From NCBI GenBank assembly GCA_024235875.1, contig JACKLP010000018.1, forward strand, positions 1 to 25,126: a stretch of DNA of 25,126 bases, written 5' to 3'. This stretch comes from Burkholderiaceae bacterium. Its GTDB lineage: Bacteria; Pseudomonadota; Gammaproteobacteria; Burkholderiales; Burkholderiaceae_E. Of the stretch, positions 15,124 to 23,002 are shown piece by piece. The notes beneath the pieces were generated by a model. The model saw nothing but the letters and a program-made list of their open reading frames with translations, was not told where the DNA came from and searched no databases. The translations under genes were made by a program, and so were the position numbers. Numbering within the stretch: position 1 is the stretch's first letter; each line of letters begins with the position of its first letter.

Positions 15124-15129
15124 TAAAAT
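15124..15129 (+). promoter_or_regulatory. possible -10 element for suhB
   Basis: TAAAAT in a short AT-rich patch between divergent trmJ and suhB, 27 bases ahead of the suhB ATG. No good -35 at 16-18 bases, only TTGGCG at 23 bases. The same patch may serve trmJ on the other strand. Confidence 0.3.
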
Positions 15130-15156
15130 TGCCGGTTTGGACAGGCGAAACGTCCC

Positions 15157-15978
15157 ATGCATCCGATGCTGAACGTTGCCGTTCGCGCCGCCCGGCGCGC
15201 CGGCCGAATCATCAACCGGGCCAGCCTCGACCTCGGCACGGTCAAGGTTGCCCGCAAGCAACGCAACGACTTCGTGACCGAGGTAGACCAGGCGTCGGAG
15301 GAAGCGATCATCGACACGCTCCTCGGCGCCTATCCCGACCATTCGATCTTAGCAGAGGAGTCGGGGCACAAGCCGGGCAAGCAGGATCGCCCGCCCCAGG
15401 AGGCCGACTACGTCTGGATCATCGATCCGCTCGACGGCACCACCAATTTCATCCACGGGTTTCCGCAGTACGCGATCTCGATCGCCCTGATGCAAAAGGG
15501 CCTGATCACGCAGTCCGTTGTCTACGATCCCAGTCGCGACGAACTGTTCACCGCGTCCAAGGGCCGCGGCGCATTCCTGAACGACCGGCGGATCCGGGTC
15601 TCGAGCCGTGCACGTCTCGACGAATCACTGATCGGCACCGGATTTCCCTTTCGAGAGCTCGATCACCTCGACGACTACCTCGAGCTGTTTCGGGCGATCA
15701 CCGTCAAGGCCGCCGGCGTGAGACGGCCGGGTGCGGCCGCGCTCGACCTGGCCTACGTCGCTTGTGGTCGCTACGACGGATTCTTCGAGTTCGGGCTGGC
15801 CCCATGGGATGTCGCGGGCGGCAGCCTCCTGGTCCAGGAAGCCGGCGGACTGATCGGCGACTTCACGGGCGAAGCGCGCTTTCTGTTCGATCAGCAGGTC
15901 ATCGCCGGTTCCCCGAAGATCTTCGCTGCGATGGTCGCACTGGTCGGCGGCACCAGGAAGCAGCGCAAGCCAGCCTAG
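15157..15978 (+). CDS. suhB: inositol-1-monophosphatase family protein SuhB
   Basis: 273 residues with all lithium-sensitive phosphatase motifs: DFVTEVDQASEEAI, ILAEESG (metal ligand Glu67/68), the DPLDGTTNFIHG signature (Asp90, Asp93), GTGFPFR and the late APWDVAGGSLLVQEAGG. Enzymes of this family hydrolyse inositol monophosphates with Mg; SuhB of gamma- and betaproteobacteria is also known as a transcription antitermination/rRNA-maturation factor, so either role may apply. Start ATG is as in relatives. It is followed closely by mutS, whose ribosome site overlaps the suhB stop codon, so the two are probably one operon. Confidence 0.94.
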   Translation: MHPMLNVAVRAARRAGRIINRASLDLGTVKVARKQRNDFVTEVDQASEEAIIDTLLGAYPDHSILAEESGHKPGKQDRPPQEADYVWIIDPLDGTTNFIHGFPQYAISIALMQKGLITQSVVYDPSRDELFTASKGRGAFLNDRRIRVSSRARLDESLIGTGFPFRELDHLDDYLELFRAITVKAAGVRRPGAAALDLAYVACGRYDGFFEFGLAPWDVAGGSLLVQEAGGLIGDFTGEARFLFDQQVIAGSPKIFAAMVALVGGTRKQRKPA

Positions 15979-15987
15979 GAGGCTGCG

Positions 15988-18657
15988 GTGACCAACGACG
16001 CGGCGCGCGAGCCGTCGGCGTCCCTGGAGGGGCACACGCCGATGATGCAGCAGTACCTGCGCATCAAGGCCGGGCACCCGCACACGCTCGTCTTCTACCG
16101 CATGGGCGACTTCTACGAGCTCTTCTATGAAGATGCCGAGAAGGCGGCGAACCTGCTGGGCATCACCCTGACCCAGCGGGGCACGTCGAACGGGGTGCCG
16201 GTCCGAATGGCCGGCGTTCCAGTCCACTCGATGGAGCAGTATCTCGCCCGACTGCTACGTAGCGGCGAGTCGGTCGCGGTCTGCGAGCAGATCGGCGACC
16301 CGGCCGCCTCGAAGGGACCCGTCGAACGCAAGGTCGTCCGGGTCGTCACACCCGGCACGGTCACCGACGAACAACTCCTGCACGATCGAGACGACAACCT
16401 GCTCCTCGCGATCGCGCCGAACACCCGCATCGGCGCTCAGTCCGGCACGAGCCTGGGTATCGCCTGGCTGGCCCTGGCCAGCGGCGAGTGCTGGCTGGCG
16501 GAGATCGCGCCCGAGACACTCGCGGATCGCCTGGCGCTGCTCAGACCCGCCGAACTGATCGTGCCCGATGGCAGCGCCGACACCCTGCTGGCCGACGTCG
16601 ATGCCAGCTTGCACGGACCGGTCAGTCGGAGCGCCGACTGGCAGTTCGACACCTCACGCGCACGCGAGCGTCTGTGCGAGGCGCTCGATGTGTCCAGCCT
16701 GGCGGCTTTCGATGTCGAGTCGGCCCCGCTCGCGCTGGCCGCGGCCGGCGCCTTGCTCGACTACGTGACCCGAACTCAGGGCCAGTTGCCCCGCCACCTC
16801 CAGGGAGTGCGGCTGCATCTGGATACCGCGCATGTCGGTATCGATCAGGCGGCACGACGAAACCTCGAGATCACCGAGGGCTTGGCCGGTCCCGATGCCC
16901 CGAGCCTGCTTAGAACACTCGATACCTGTGCGACCGGTGCCGGGGGCCGAACCATGCGGCGCTGGCTGCAGGCGCCCTTGCGGTCCAGCGCAGAGATCAC
17001 CACCCGGCTGGACCGTGTCGAAACATTGACCCATGGCGCCGACGATGCACTGCGCCCGCTGCTGCGCGGCCAGCCCGACTATGAGCGCGTGGCGACACGA
17101 ATCGCGCTCGGGTCGGTCCGACCGCGCGAACTCGCCGCACTGCGCGATGCTCGCGCTGCGCTGCGCTCGATCGTGACGCAGATCGCCGAGCTGCCCGGAG
17201 ACCACTTCGCCGCGCTGGCCGATGCGCTCGAGCCGCCCGTCGACGCGATCGCCGCGCTCGAGGCGGCGCTGATGGACGAACCTTCGGCGCTCGCGCGCGA
17301 CGGCAACGTGATCCGCGATGGCCACGACCCCGACCTCGACGAGCTTCGTGCCATCGATGCCGGATGCGGCGACTATCTCGCCGCGCTCGAGATCCGCGAG
17401 CGCGAACGCACCGGAATCGCGACCCTGCGGGTCGGCTTCAACCAGGTCCACGGCTTCTATATCGAGGTTTCGCGAGGGCAGACCGAACGGGTACCCGACG
17501 AGTATCGCCGACGCCAGACCTTGAAGAACGCGGAACGCTACATCACGCCGGAGCTCAAGCAGTTCGAAGACAAGGCGCTGTCAGCGAAGGAGCGATCGCT
17601 GGCACGGGAGAAGGCCTTGTACGAAGCCCTGGTCGAGGCGCTTCGCCCGTCGATATCGCGCTGGCAGGCGCTGGGGCGCGCGATCGCCGAGCTCGATGCC
17701 CTGGCCGCGTTCGCCCGCCATGCTCGCCTGATGGGGTGGATCCGACCCTCGTTCACCACCCTGCCCGGGATCGAAATCCGAGGCGGCCGGCATCCGGTCG
17801 TGGAATGCAGCGTGGAGCGCTTCGTGCCGAACGACTGCCTGATGCATGCGCAACGCCGGCTGGTGCTGCTGACCGGCCCGAACATGGGCGGCAAGTCGAC
17901 CTACATGCGCTCGGTCGCCTTGATCACCGTGCTGGCCTTCTGCGGCAGCTTCGTACCGGCCGAGCGCTGCGTGCTGGGTCCGGTCGATCGAATCTTCACC
18001 CGGATCGGCGCGTCGGACGATCTCGCCGGTGGTCGGTCGACCTTCATGGTCGAGATGACCGAGGCTGCTGCCATTCTGCACGCGGCCACGGAGCATTCAC
18101 TGGTGCTGATGGACGAGATCGGTCGCGGTACCTCGACATTCGACGGCCTCGCCCTCGCTCACGCGATCGCGGAGCGCTTGCTCACGCGCAACCGGGCGCT
18201 GTGTCTGTTCGCAACCCACTATTTCGAGCTGACTGCGATCGCCGCCCGTGATCCGCATGCGGTCAATCTGCACCTGGCGGCCACCGAGCATCGCGGCCGG
18301 GTGGTGTTCCTGCACGAGGTTCGCGATGGACCGGCCAGCCGCAGTTATGGGATCCAGGTCGCGCGCCTGGCCGGCATTCCCCAAGCCGTCGTACGGGCCG
18401 CCGGCAACATACTCCAGCAACTCGAGGCCCGCTCGCGTCAGGACGCGGACCAGTTCGACCTGTTCGGCGGCGACGCCGCGCCACTCGACGAGCCGCCCGA
18501 CGAGCCGTCGATGCCACCACAATCAGCCCAGGCCGTCCTCGACGCCTTGCACGCGCTCGACCTCGACGGCCTATCGCCGCGCGACGCCTTGCAGTCGCTC
18601 TATCGGCTCCGCGCGATGCTGGACCAGGCCAACCCAGGGCCCGACCATGACGGCTAG
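15988..18657 (+). CDS. mutS: DNA mismatch repair protein MutS
   Basis: 889 residues starting at GTG 15988, preceded by AGGAGG (15977-15982) that overlaps the suhB stop. Domain order is complete: mismatch-binding domain with GDFYELF (Phe42-Tyr43-Glu44, the wedge residues), connector, core/clamp including the KNAERYITPELKQFEDKAL segment, and the ABC-type ATPase with Walker A TGPNMGGKST (629-638), Walker B LVLMDEIGRGTSTFDG, and ATHYFEL. A C-terminal region with LYRLRAML fits the tetramerisation tail. It recognises mismatches and recruits MutL. Length is normal (about 850-890). It precedes the Tat-exported phosphoesterase by 27 bases, which may be co-transcribed. Confidence 0.98.
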   Translation: MTNDAAREPSASLEGHTPMMQQYLRIKAGHPHTLVFYRMGDFYELFYEDAEKAANLLGITLTQRGTSNGVPVRMAGVPVHSMEQYLARLLRSGESVAVCEQIGDPAASKGPVERKVVRVVTPGTVTDEQLLHDRDDNLLLAIAPNTRIGAQSGTSLGIAWLALASGECWLAEIAPETLADRLALLRPAELIVPDGSADTLLADVDASLHGPVSRSADWQFDTSRARERLCEALDVSSLAAFDVESAPLALAAAGALLDYVTRTQGQLPRHLQGVRLHLDTAHVGIDQAARRNLEITEGLAGPDAPSLLRTLDTCATGAGGRTMRRWLQAPLRSSAEITTRLDRVETLTHGADDALRPLLRGQPDYERVATRIALGSVRPRELAALRDARAALRSIVTQIAELPGDHFAALADALEPPVDAIAALEAALMDEPSALARDGNVIRDGHDPDLDELRAIDAGCGDYLAALEIRERERTGIATLRVGFNQVHGFYIEVSRGQTERVPDEYRRRQTLKNAERYITPELKQFEDKALSAKERSLAREKALYEALVEALRPSISRWQALGRAIAELDALAAFARHARLMGWIRPSFTTLPGIEIRGGRHPVVECSVERFVPNDCLMHAQRRLVLLTGPNMGGKSTYMRSVALITVLAFCGSFVPAERCVLGPVDRIFTRIGASDDLAGGRSTFMVEMTEAAAILHAATEHSLVLMDEIGRGTSTFDGLALAHAIAERLLTRNRALCLFATHYFELTAIAARDPHAVNLHLAATEHRGRVVFLHEVRDGPASRSYGIQVARLAGIPQAVVRAAGNILQQLEARSRQDADQFDLFGGDAAPLDEPPDEPSMPPQSAQAVLDALHALDLDGLSPRDALQSLYRLRAMLDQANPGPDHDG

Positions 18658-18684
18658 CAGCCGGCTCGAACACCGGGCGGGGTC

Positions 18685-19887
18685 GTGACGCTGGCCACGC
18701 GCGCGCCAAGGCACGCCCGCGCGTGCAACACCGACCCGTCGCGCCGACGACTGCTCGGTGCGGCGACCGCAGCCATTGTCGCGCCGGCCGGCTACGCAGC
18801 GACGGCGCTCGCCGCCCCCACCGCGTCGAGTGCCGGGTCGGCCCGGCGTTTCGGCTTCGGATTGATCGGCGACATCCCTTACCGCTGGGGCGAGGCGACG
18901 GTGCTGGCGAACCTGGTGTCCGCGTGGCCCACCGACCTCGACTTCGCGATTCACCTCGGCGACCTGAAGGCCGGCGTCGGCCCATGCAGCGACGGATTGC
19001 TCGAATCGCGGGCGCGAATTCTCGAGCGCTCGACCATTCCACTGGTCTACGTACCGGGCGACAACGAATGGACCGATTGCGGGCGTGTGCTGGCCGGCGC
19101 GTTCGACCCCTTGGATCGGCTGGCCTGGCTACGGCGCCGATTCTTCGTGCCGCCATTCCATCGGGGCCGCGGCGCGCTGGCGGTTCATAGCCAACACGAG
19201 CGCGATCCCGTCCATGGTCTGCCCGAGAATCTCGCCTGGACCCGGGGGAACATTGCGTTCGTATCGATCAATCTTCCCGGCAGCCGCGATGGTGAAGCGG
19301 CAAAGCTTCCGGCCGCCCAACAACAGGCGCGCCGACGCGCCAACGAACGATGGATCCGAGCGGCTTTCGCTCGCGCCAGTGCGATGGGCTCGCCCGCGAT
19401 CGTCGTCGCCATCCATGCCGATCCGTCGATGCAGATCGGCGCCGATGGCCCGCTCTCGGGGCGCCCGCCCGTGGATGCCGAGCAGCGTCGTCGCGACCCG
19501 TACCTCGAGTTCCGGCGCCTGCTGTTCGAGATGACGATCGGGTTCGATGGGCAGGTACTGCTCGTGCACGGCGACACGCATCGCTTCCGGGACGACCATC
19601 CATGGCGCAAGCTCGCGCCCTGGGTCGAGCGCGCCGGCTACCCGCTCTCTGCCCTGGCACGAAGACGCCTCGAAACGCTGCGCCGGGTCGAGTGCTTCGG
19701 CTCGCCCCTGCTCGGCGCCTGGGTTCGGATCGACTGGATCCCGGGGCGAGAGGCCGGTTTCGAGGTCAGCGCCCAGCCGATCGAGCCAGCGGGGGCCAAT
19801 GAGCCCGCCGCACGACGTCCCGCAGGGCAATCACCCACGCTTCCCCGGGGCCCGCGAAACGCAACGCGAGCCGAATCCCGGGGCTAG
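18685..19887 (+). CDS. Tat-exported calcineurin-like metallophosphoesterase
   Basis: 400 residues from GTG 18685. SRRRLLGAATAAIVAPAG (residues 19 onward) is a twin-arginine signal (Ser-Arg-Arg-x-Leu-Leu), followed by an Ala-rich core with likely cleavage around ALAAP; hence a periplasmic enzyme exported folded. Metallophosphoesterase metal motifs follow: GDIPYRWGE (62-70), HLGDLKAG (90-97), PGDNEWTDC (124-132), VAIHADPS and HGDTHRF. The extra Cys at GDNEWTDC with Cys101 could form a disulfide. Substrate unknown; similar proteins are annotated only as hypothetical metallophosphatases. The C-terminal about 60 residues are low-complexity and charged. Its stop overlaps the convergent slyD-like stop in the sequence CTAG. 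Position after mutS gives no functional hint. Confidence 0.8.
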   Translation: MTLATRAPRHARACNTDPSRRRLLGAATAAIVAPAGYAATALAAPTASSAGSARRFGFGLIGDIPYRWGEATVLANLVSAWPTDLDFAIHLGDLKAGVGPCSDGLLESRARILERSTIPLVYVPGDNEWTDCGRVLAGAFDPLDRLAWLRRRFFVPPFHRGRGALAVHSQHERDPVHGLPENLAWTRGNIAFVSINLPGSRDGEAAKLPAAQQQARRRANERWIRAAFARASAMGSPAIVVAIHADPSMQIGADGPLSGRPPVDAEQRRRDPYLEFRRLLFEMTIGFDGQVLLVHGDTHRFRDDHPWRKLAPWVERAGYPLSALARRRLETLRRVECFGSPLLGAWVRIDWIPGREAGFEVSAQPIEPAGANEPAARRPAGQSPTLPRGPRNATRAESRG

Positions 19888-20402
19888 CCCGAGGCACCAC
19901 GCTCACGCAATGCCGCCTCGCGCTCGACCTCGTCGGGCGTGGCCAGGCGCAGCCCCATCACCTCGATGTCGAAGCGCAAGGCCATTCCGGCCAGCGGATG
20001 ATTGCCGTCGAGCACGACGGTATCGCCGGCGATGTCCGTCACCGTGTAGATCGTCTCGTCGGCAGGCTCATCGGGAAGTCCCTCCAGACTCATCCCGACT
20101 TCGATCCCCTCGGGCATCGAGGATCTTGCGGCCAACTGCACCAGCGAGGCGTCGTAGTCGCCAAAGGTCTTGTCGGGCTCGAGATAGATCGAGACCGTCT
20201 CGCCTGCTTGCTTGCCTTCGACCGCGCTCTCGATGGCCGCGAAAACCTCGCCATAGCCACCATGCAGATAGGTCACCTCACGCGGCAATTCTTCGATCGG
20301 TTCGCCGGTGGAATCATGGAGTCGATAGCGCAAGGTGACCCAGTAGCCGTCGCCTGCCATCGCCTCTTGCGCGCTTTCGCCATCGGCGTCATCGTGCGTC
20401 AA
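19884..20402 (-). CDS. SlyD-like FKBP-type peptidyl-prolyl isomerase
   Basis: 172 residues. Start is TTG 20402 with an AGGAG ribosome site on the minus strand (20413-20409) at good spacing; a later in-frame ATG (residue 15) is the fallback. The core GYWVTLRYRLHDSTGEPIEE, PREVTYLHGGYG, EGKQAGETVSIYLEPDKTFGDYD and the C-terminal LDGNHPLAGMALRFDIEVMGLRLAT matches the SlyD/FkpB branch, including the inserted flap between. There is no histidine-rich metal-binding tail as in SlyD of E. coli, and the usual PGLE helix reads FAAIE, so isomerase activity may be low and chaperone activity the main role (inference). It ends in a stop overlapping the upstream phosphoesterase and begins 22 bases from the divergent oxygenase gene. 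Confidence 0.88.
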   Translation of the reverse strand: MTHDDADGESAQEAMAGDGYWVTLRYRLHDSTGEPIEELPREVTYLHGGYGEVFAAIESAVEGKQAGETVSIYLEPDKTFGDYDASLVQLAARSSMPEGIEVGMSLEGLPDEPADETIYTVTDIAGDTVVLDGNHPLAGMALRFDIEVMGLRLATPDEVEREAALRERGASG

Positions 20403-20408
20403 GCCACG

Positions 20409-20413
20409 CTCCT
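20409..20413 (-). promoter_or_regulatory. ribosome-binding site deciding a TTG start (slyD-like gene)
   Basis: Minus-strand AGGAG ending six bases before the TTG at 20402. Its first base overlaps the -10 element of the divergent gene. Confidence 0.55.
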
Positions 20414-20418
20414 ATAAT
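20413..20418 (+). promoter_or_regulatory. consensus -10 TATAAT six bases before an ATG (leaderless candidate)
   Basis: A perfect TATAAT followed by exactly six bases and the ATG at 20425, so the predicted transcript begins on the start codon. A -35 at 17 bases would fall inside the divergent slyD-like gene (CATCGT, poor match). No ribosome site exists ahead of this ATG. Confidence 0.5.
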
Positions 20419-20424
20419 TCGTTC

Positions 20425-21657
20425 ATGTCTGTCCACAGACCAAAGACCCGACGCGGCCAGGTGCCGCTGGGCAAGACCAGTTTAGAGCAATTCATGCGCC
20501 GCCACTGGCAGCGCGCGCCGCTCGTCGTACGCAATGCCGTGCCGGAAGCATCCGGACTGTTCGACATCGACGCAGTCCTTGAGATGAGCACTCGCGACGA
20601 GGTCGAATCCAGGCTGGTACAGCTTCGCGGTTCGCGCCGTTGGCTTGCCGACGGCCCCTTCGACGCCAGCGAGATACCGTCGCTCGCGACGCCGCGCTGG
20701 ACGGCACTCGTCCAGGGCGTGGACTTGCACCTACCGGCAGGGCGCGCGTTGCTTGACCGGTTTCGTTTCGTTCCCGACGTCCGCCTGGACGATCTGATGA
20801 TCAGCGTGGCCGGAGACGGTGGCGGCGTGGGCCCGCACGCCGACCAGTACGACGTCTTCCTGCTGCAACTCGAGGGCATACGCGAGTGGCGAATCGCACC
20901 GCCGGGCGACTGGCCGCTGCGCGCCGGCGAGCCGCTTCGCATCATCGACGGATTCTGCCCTGCCGAAAGCCACCACCTGGAAGCCGGCGACATGCTCTAC
21001 CTTCCGCCGGGCTGGGCCCACGACGGCATCGCGCGGGGGCCCTGCATGACCGCGTCGATCGGATTTCGCAGCCCGGCCAGGACCGAGTTGCTCGACGCGT
21101 TCTTCGAATGGCTGGCCGAGGGCAATGGCAGGGCCGAGCAACCGGGACAGCATCCCGGCGAGCGATACACCGATGTCGGATCACGCCCCACAAGCAATCC
21201 GGGCCGCATCCCACCGGGCATGATGACGGCACTTCGGCAGTGGATCGATGGCTGGCGTCCCGAACGGACGGCGACCGAGCAATTCATCGGGAGCTTCCTG
21301 ACCGAACCCAAGGCAGACGTCTGGTTCGAGCCGCCGCGCCGTCCGCTGACGCGAGCCCGCTTCATCGAGCGCGCCCGGCACAACGGCTTGATTCTCGACA
21401 GGCGCACGCGTGCCGCCTACACCGGCGAGCGCTTCTTCATCAACGGCGAAGCCTACCGGGCGAACCACCCCGGCTTCGTTACCTGGCTACGAGCGCTGGT
21501 CGATCGGCGCCATCTGCCGCCCGAGGTCGTTGGCCGCTTCATCGACTCGATTTCCGACGCAGGTACCGAGTTCGACACAATCGTTTACGCCGCTTACCGT
21601 TTTGGATGGATTCACCCTGTGCCTGGCGGGGCAAGGCGCAAGACCGATCCGGTATAG
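20425..21657 (+). CDS. roxA: RoxA-like ribosomal protein uL16 hydroxylase (cupin/JmjC type)
   Basis: 410 residues. The N-terminus KTSLEQFMRRHWQRAPLVVRN is the typical opening of the YcfD/RoxA cupin-type 2-oxoglutarate oxygenases. The iron site is visible: His138-x-Asp140 in GVGPHADQYDVFLLQLEGIREWRI and a distal His199 in YLPPGWAHDGI. The C-terminal third, with RARFIERARHNGLIL, FFINGEAYRAN and a final helical part, fits the dimerisation/winged-helix parts of the family. The E. coli relative hydroxylates an arginine of ribosomal protein uL16 using Fe(II), oxygen and 2-oxoglutarate; the substrate here is inferred by family. It starts without a ribosome site, six bases after TATAAT. Confidence 0.88.
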   Translation: MSVHRPKTRRGQVPLGKTSLEQFMRRHWQRAPLVVRNAVPEASGLFDIDAVLEMSTRDEVESRLVQLRGSRRWLADGPFDASEIPSLATPRWTALVQGVDLHLPAGRALLDRFRFVPDVRLDDLMISVAGDGGGVGPHADQYDVFLLQLEGIREWRIAPPGDWPLRAGEPLRIIDGFCPAESHHLEAGDMLYLPPGWAHDGIARGPCMTASIGFRSPARTELLDAFFEWLAEGNGRAEQPGQHPGERYTDVGSRPTSNPGRIPPGMMTALRQWIDGWRPERTATEQFIGSFLTEPKADVWFEPPRRPLTRARFIERARHNGLILDRRTRAAYTGERFFINGEAYRANHPGFVTWLRALVDRRHLPPEVVGRFIDSISDAGTEFDTIVYAAYRFGWIHPVPGGARRKTDPV

Positions 21658-21658
21658 T
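21653..21658 (+). promoter_or_regulatory. possible -10 element for the repeat lipoprotein gene
   Basis: TATAGT overlaps the last codons of the oxygenase gene, 52 bases ahead of ATG 21711. No good -35 is seen. A clear GAGGAG ribosome site lies at 21698-21703. The gene could also be read from the upstream promoter. Confidence 0.35.
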
Positions 21659-21710
21659 CGCGCTGCCCGCGTGGACACACGCACTCCGAACACTGCCGAG
21701 GAGTCTCCAG

Positions 21711-22178
21711 ATGAACAAACCCTTGATCGTCGCATCCCTGCTGCTCACGCTGGCTGCATGCGGCCAGAAGACCGAGGCGCCGAGCGCGCCGGCCAGCAAT
21801 GCGTCGCCGGCCGACGCCGCCAAGGAAGCGGCCTCGAAGGCAGCGACGGCGGCCAAGGAAGCCGCTTCTGCCGCCAAGGACGCGGCTGTCAATGGCGCCC
21901 AGGCCGCCAAGGATGCCGCTGCCAGTGGCGCCCAGTCTGCCAAGGACAAAGCGGCCGGCGCGATGAGCGCCGCGAAGGATGCCGCGGGCAATGCGGTGTC
22001 TGCCGCCAAGGAGAAGGCGGGCGCTGCGGTGCAATCGGTCAAGGAAGGCGCCGAAGCGCTCAAGGATAGCGCCACCGAGAAGCTCCAGGCCTCGCAGGAC
22101 AGCGCCAAGGACGCCGCCGCTCGCGCGGTCCAGGCCGCCAAGGACGCCGCCGCCAAGGCGAAGGCCAAGGCGAACTGA
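21711..22178 (+). CDS. small lipoprotein with 11-residue (LEA-like) helical repeats
   Basis: 155 residues. A lipoprotein signal (MNKPLIVASLLLTLAAC, lipobox Leu-Ala-Ala-Cys17) is followed by a short Pro/Ser linker and then about eleven near-contiguous 11-residue units of the pattern (A/S)AK(D/E)xAxxAxx, with one shortened 7-residue unit early on. Ala and Lys dominate. Such hendecads form long amphipathic helices as in LEA group 3 proteins and apolipoproteins, so a membrane- or envelope-associated stress-protective role is possible (inference). The DNA shows the repeat as a 33-base period around GCCAAGGA. It sits between roxA and the convergent MBL gene, 18 bases from its end, and has GAGGAG at 21698-21703 as ribosome site. 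Confidence 0.8.
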   Translation: MNKPLIVASLLLTLAACGQKTEAPSAPASNASPADAAKEAASKAATAAKEAASAAKDAAVNGAQAAKDAAASGAQSAKDKAAGAMSAAKDAAGNAVSAAKEKAGAAVQSVKEGAEALKDSATEKLQASQDSAKDAAARAVQAAKDAAAKAKAKAN

Positions 22179-22196
22179 GTCGAACACGCTCGCGGA

Positions 22197-22997
22197 TCAG
22201 GCGTGCATTGCCGCGCCGAGATCCACCCACGCCAGGCCGCCGTCCTGATCCGCGATGTCGATCTCGGTCGGGTTCACGTCCAGTACCGACGCCAGTGCCT
22301 GCGTGGCAAGCGCAGGCTGGTTGTTCTCACGAGAAAGGTGCGCCGCGACCACGCGCCTGAGCCGACCACGGTCGATCGCCCCCAGGATGTCGGCCGCGGC
22401 CGCGTTCGCCAGATGCCCGTAGGCGCCGCCGATTCGCTGCTTCAGGCTCGGCGGATAGCGCCGGTTCGCCGCCAGCATCGACGGGTCGTGATTGCATTCG
22501 AGGACCAGCGCATCCAGCCGTGACAGCGCGCGGACCACGTGAGCAGTCCCGTGCCCCAGATCCGTGAGCACGCCCAGCCGGGTTCGACCATCGTCGATGA
22601 CGAACTGCACCGGTTCATTGGCGTCATGGGGTACCGGAATCGGCTCGACGCGCAGGTCACCGACCTCGAAGCCGGCGTGCGGGTCGATCAACGAGATTCG
22701 CGCGCGCTCGTGTGCAGGCACGCCCCGTTGCGCCGCGCGCCAGGTTCCGTGCGTGAGATGGACCGGAAGACCATGCGCCACCGCGAGCCGAAAGGCGCCG
22801 CGGATGTGGTCACCGTGCTCGTGCGTCACGATGACCGCCGCCAACGACGAGGGCTCACGACCCAGCGCTCGAAGCCGCTTCTCGGCCTCGCGCACGCCAA
22901 AACCGCAATCGATCAGGATCGCGGTCGCCCCTCCCGGCCCCGTCTCGACCAGAAGGCCGTTTCCCTCGCTGCCACTGCCCAGGGAGGCGAATCGCAT
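22197..22997 (-). CDS. MBL-fold metallohydrolase (YycJ/WalJ-like)
   Basis: 266 residues. The opening MRFASLGSGSEGNGLLVE and the metal motif THEHGDH (58-64), VPHDANEP, DLGH, ECNHD and AAHLSRENN match the YycJ/WalJ-type branch of the metallo-beta-lactamase fold, which includes exonuclease-like and hydrolase proteins. The last DNA-metabolism-related relatives are 5'-3' exonucleases; the substrate here is not known. It follows bamC by five bases, so it is the third gene of the dapA-bamC operon. It ends 18 bases from the convergent lipoprotein gene, without a visible terminator. Confidence 0.9.
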   Translation of the reverse strand: MRFASLGSGSEGNGLLVETGPGGATAILIDCGFGVREAEKRLRALGREPSSLAAVIVTHEHGDHIRGAFRLAVAHGLPVHLTHGTWRAAQRGVPAHERARISLIDPHAGFEVGDLRVEPIPVPHDANEPVQFVIDDGRTRLGVLTDLGHGTAHVVRALSRLDALVLECNHDPSMLAANRRYPPSLKQRIGGAYGHLANAAAADILGAIDRGRLRRVVAAHLSRENNQPALATQALASVLDVNPTEIDIADQDGGLAWVDLGAAMHA

Positions 22998-23002
22998 CGT
23001 AC

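Noticed and set aside
21780..22170. The 33-base periodic repeats as a CRISPR array or tandem noncoding repeat
   Set aside because: The period is exactly eleven codons, units are degenerate, and the frame is open with a lipoprotein signal and ribosome site; there are no unique spacers.
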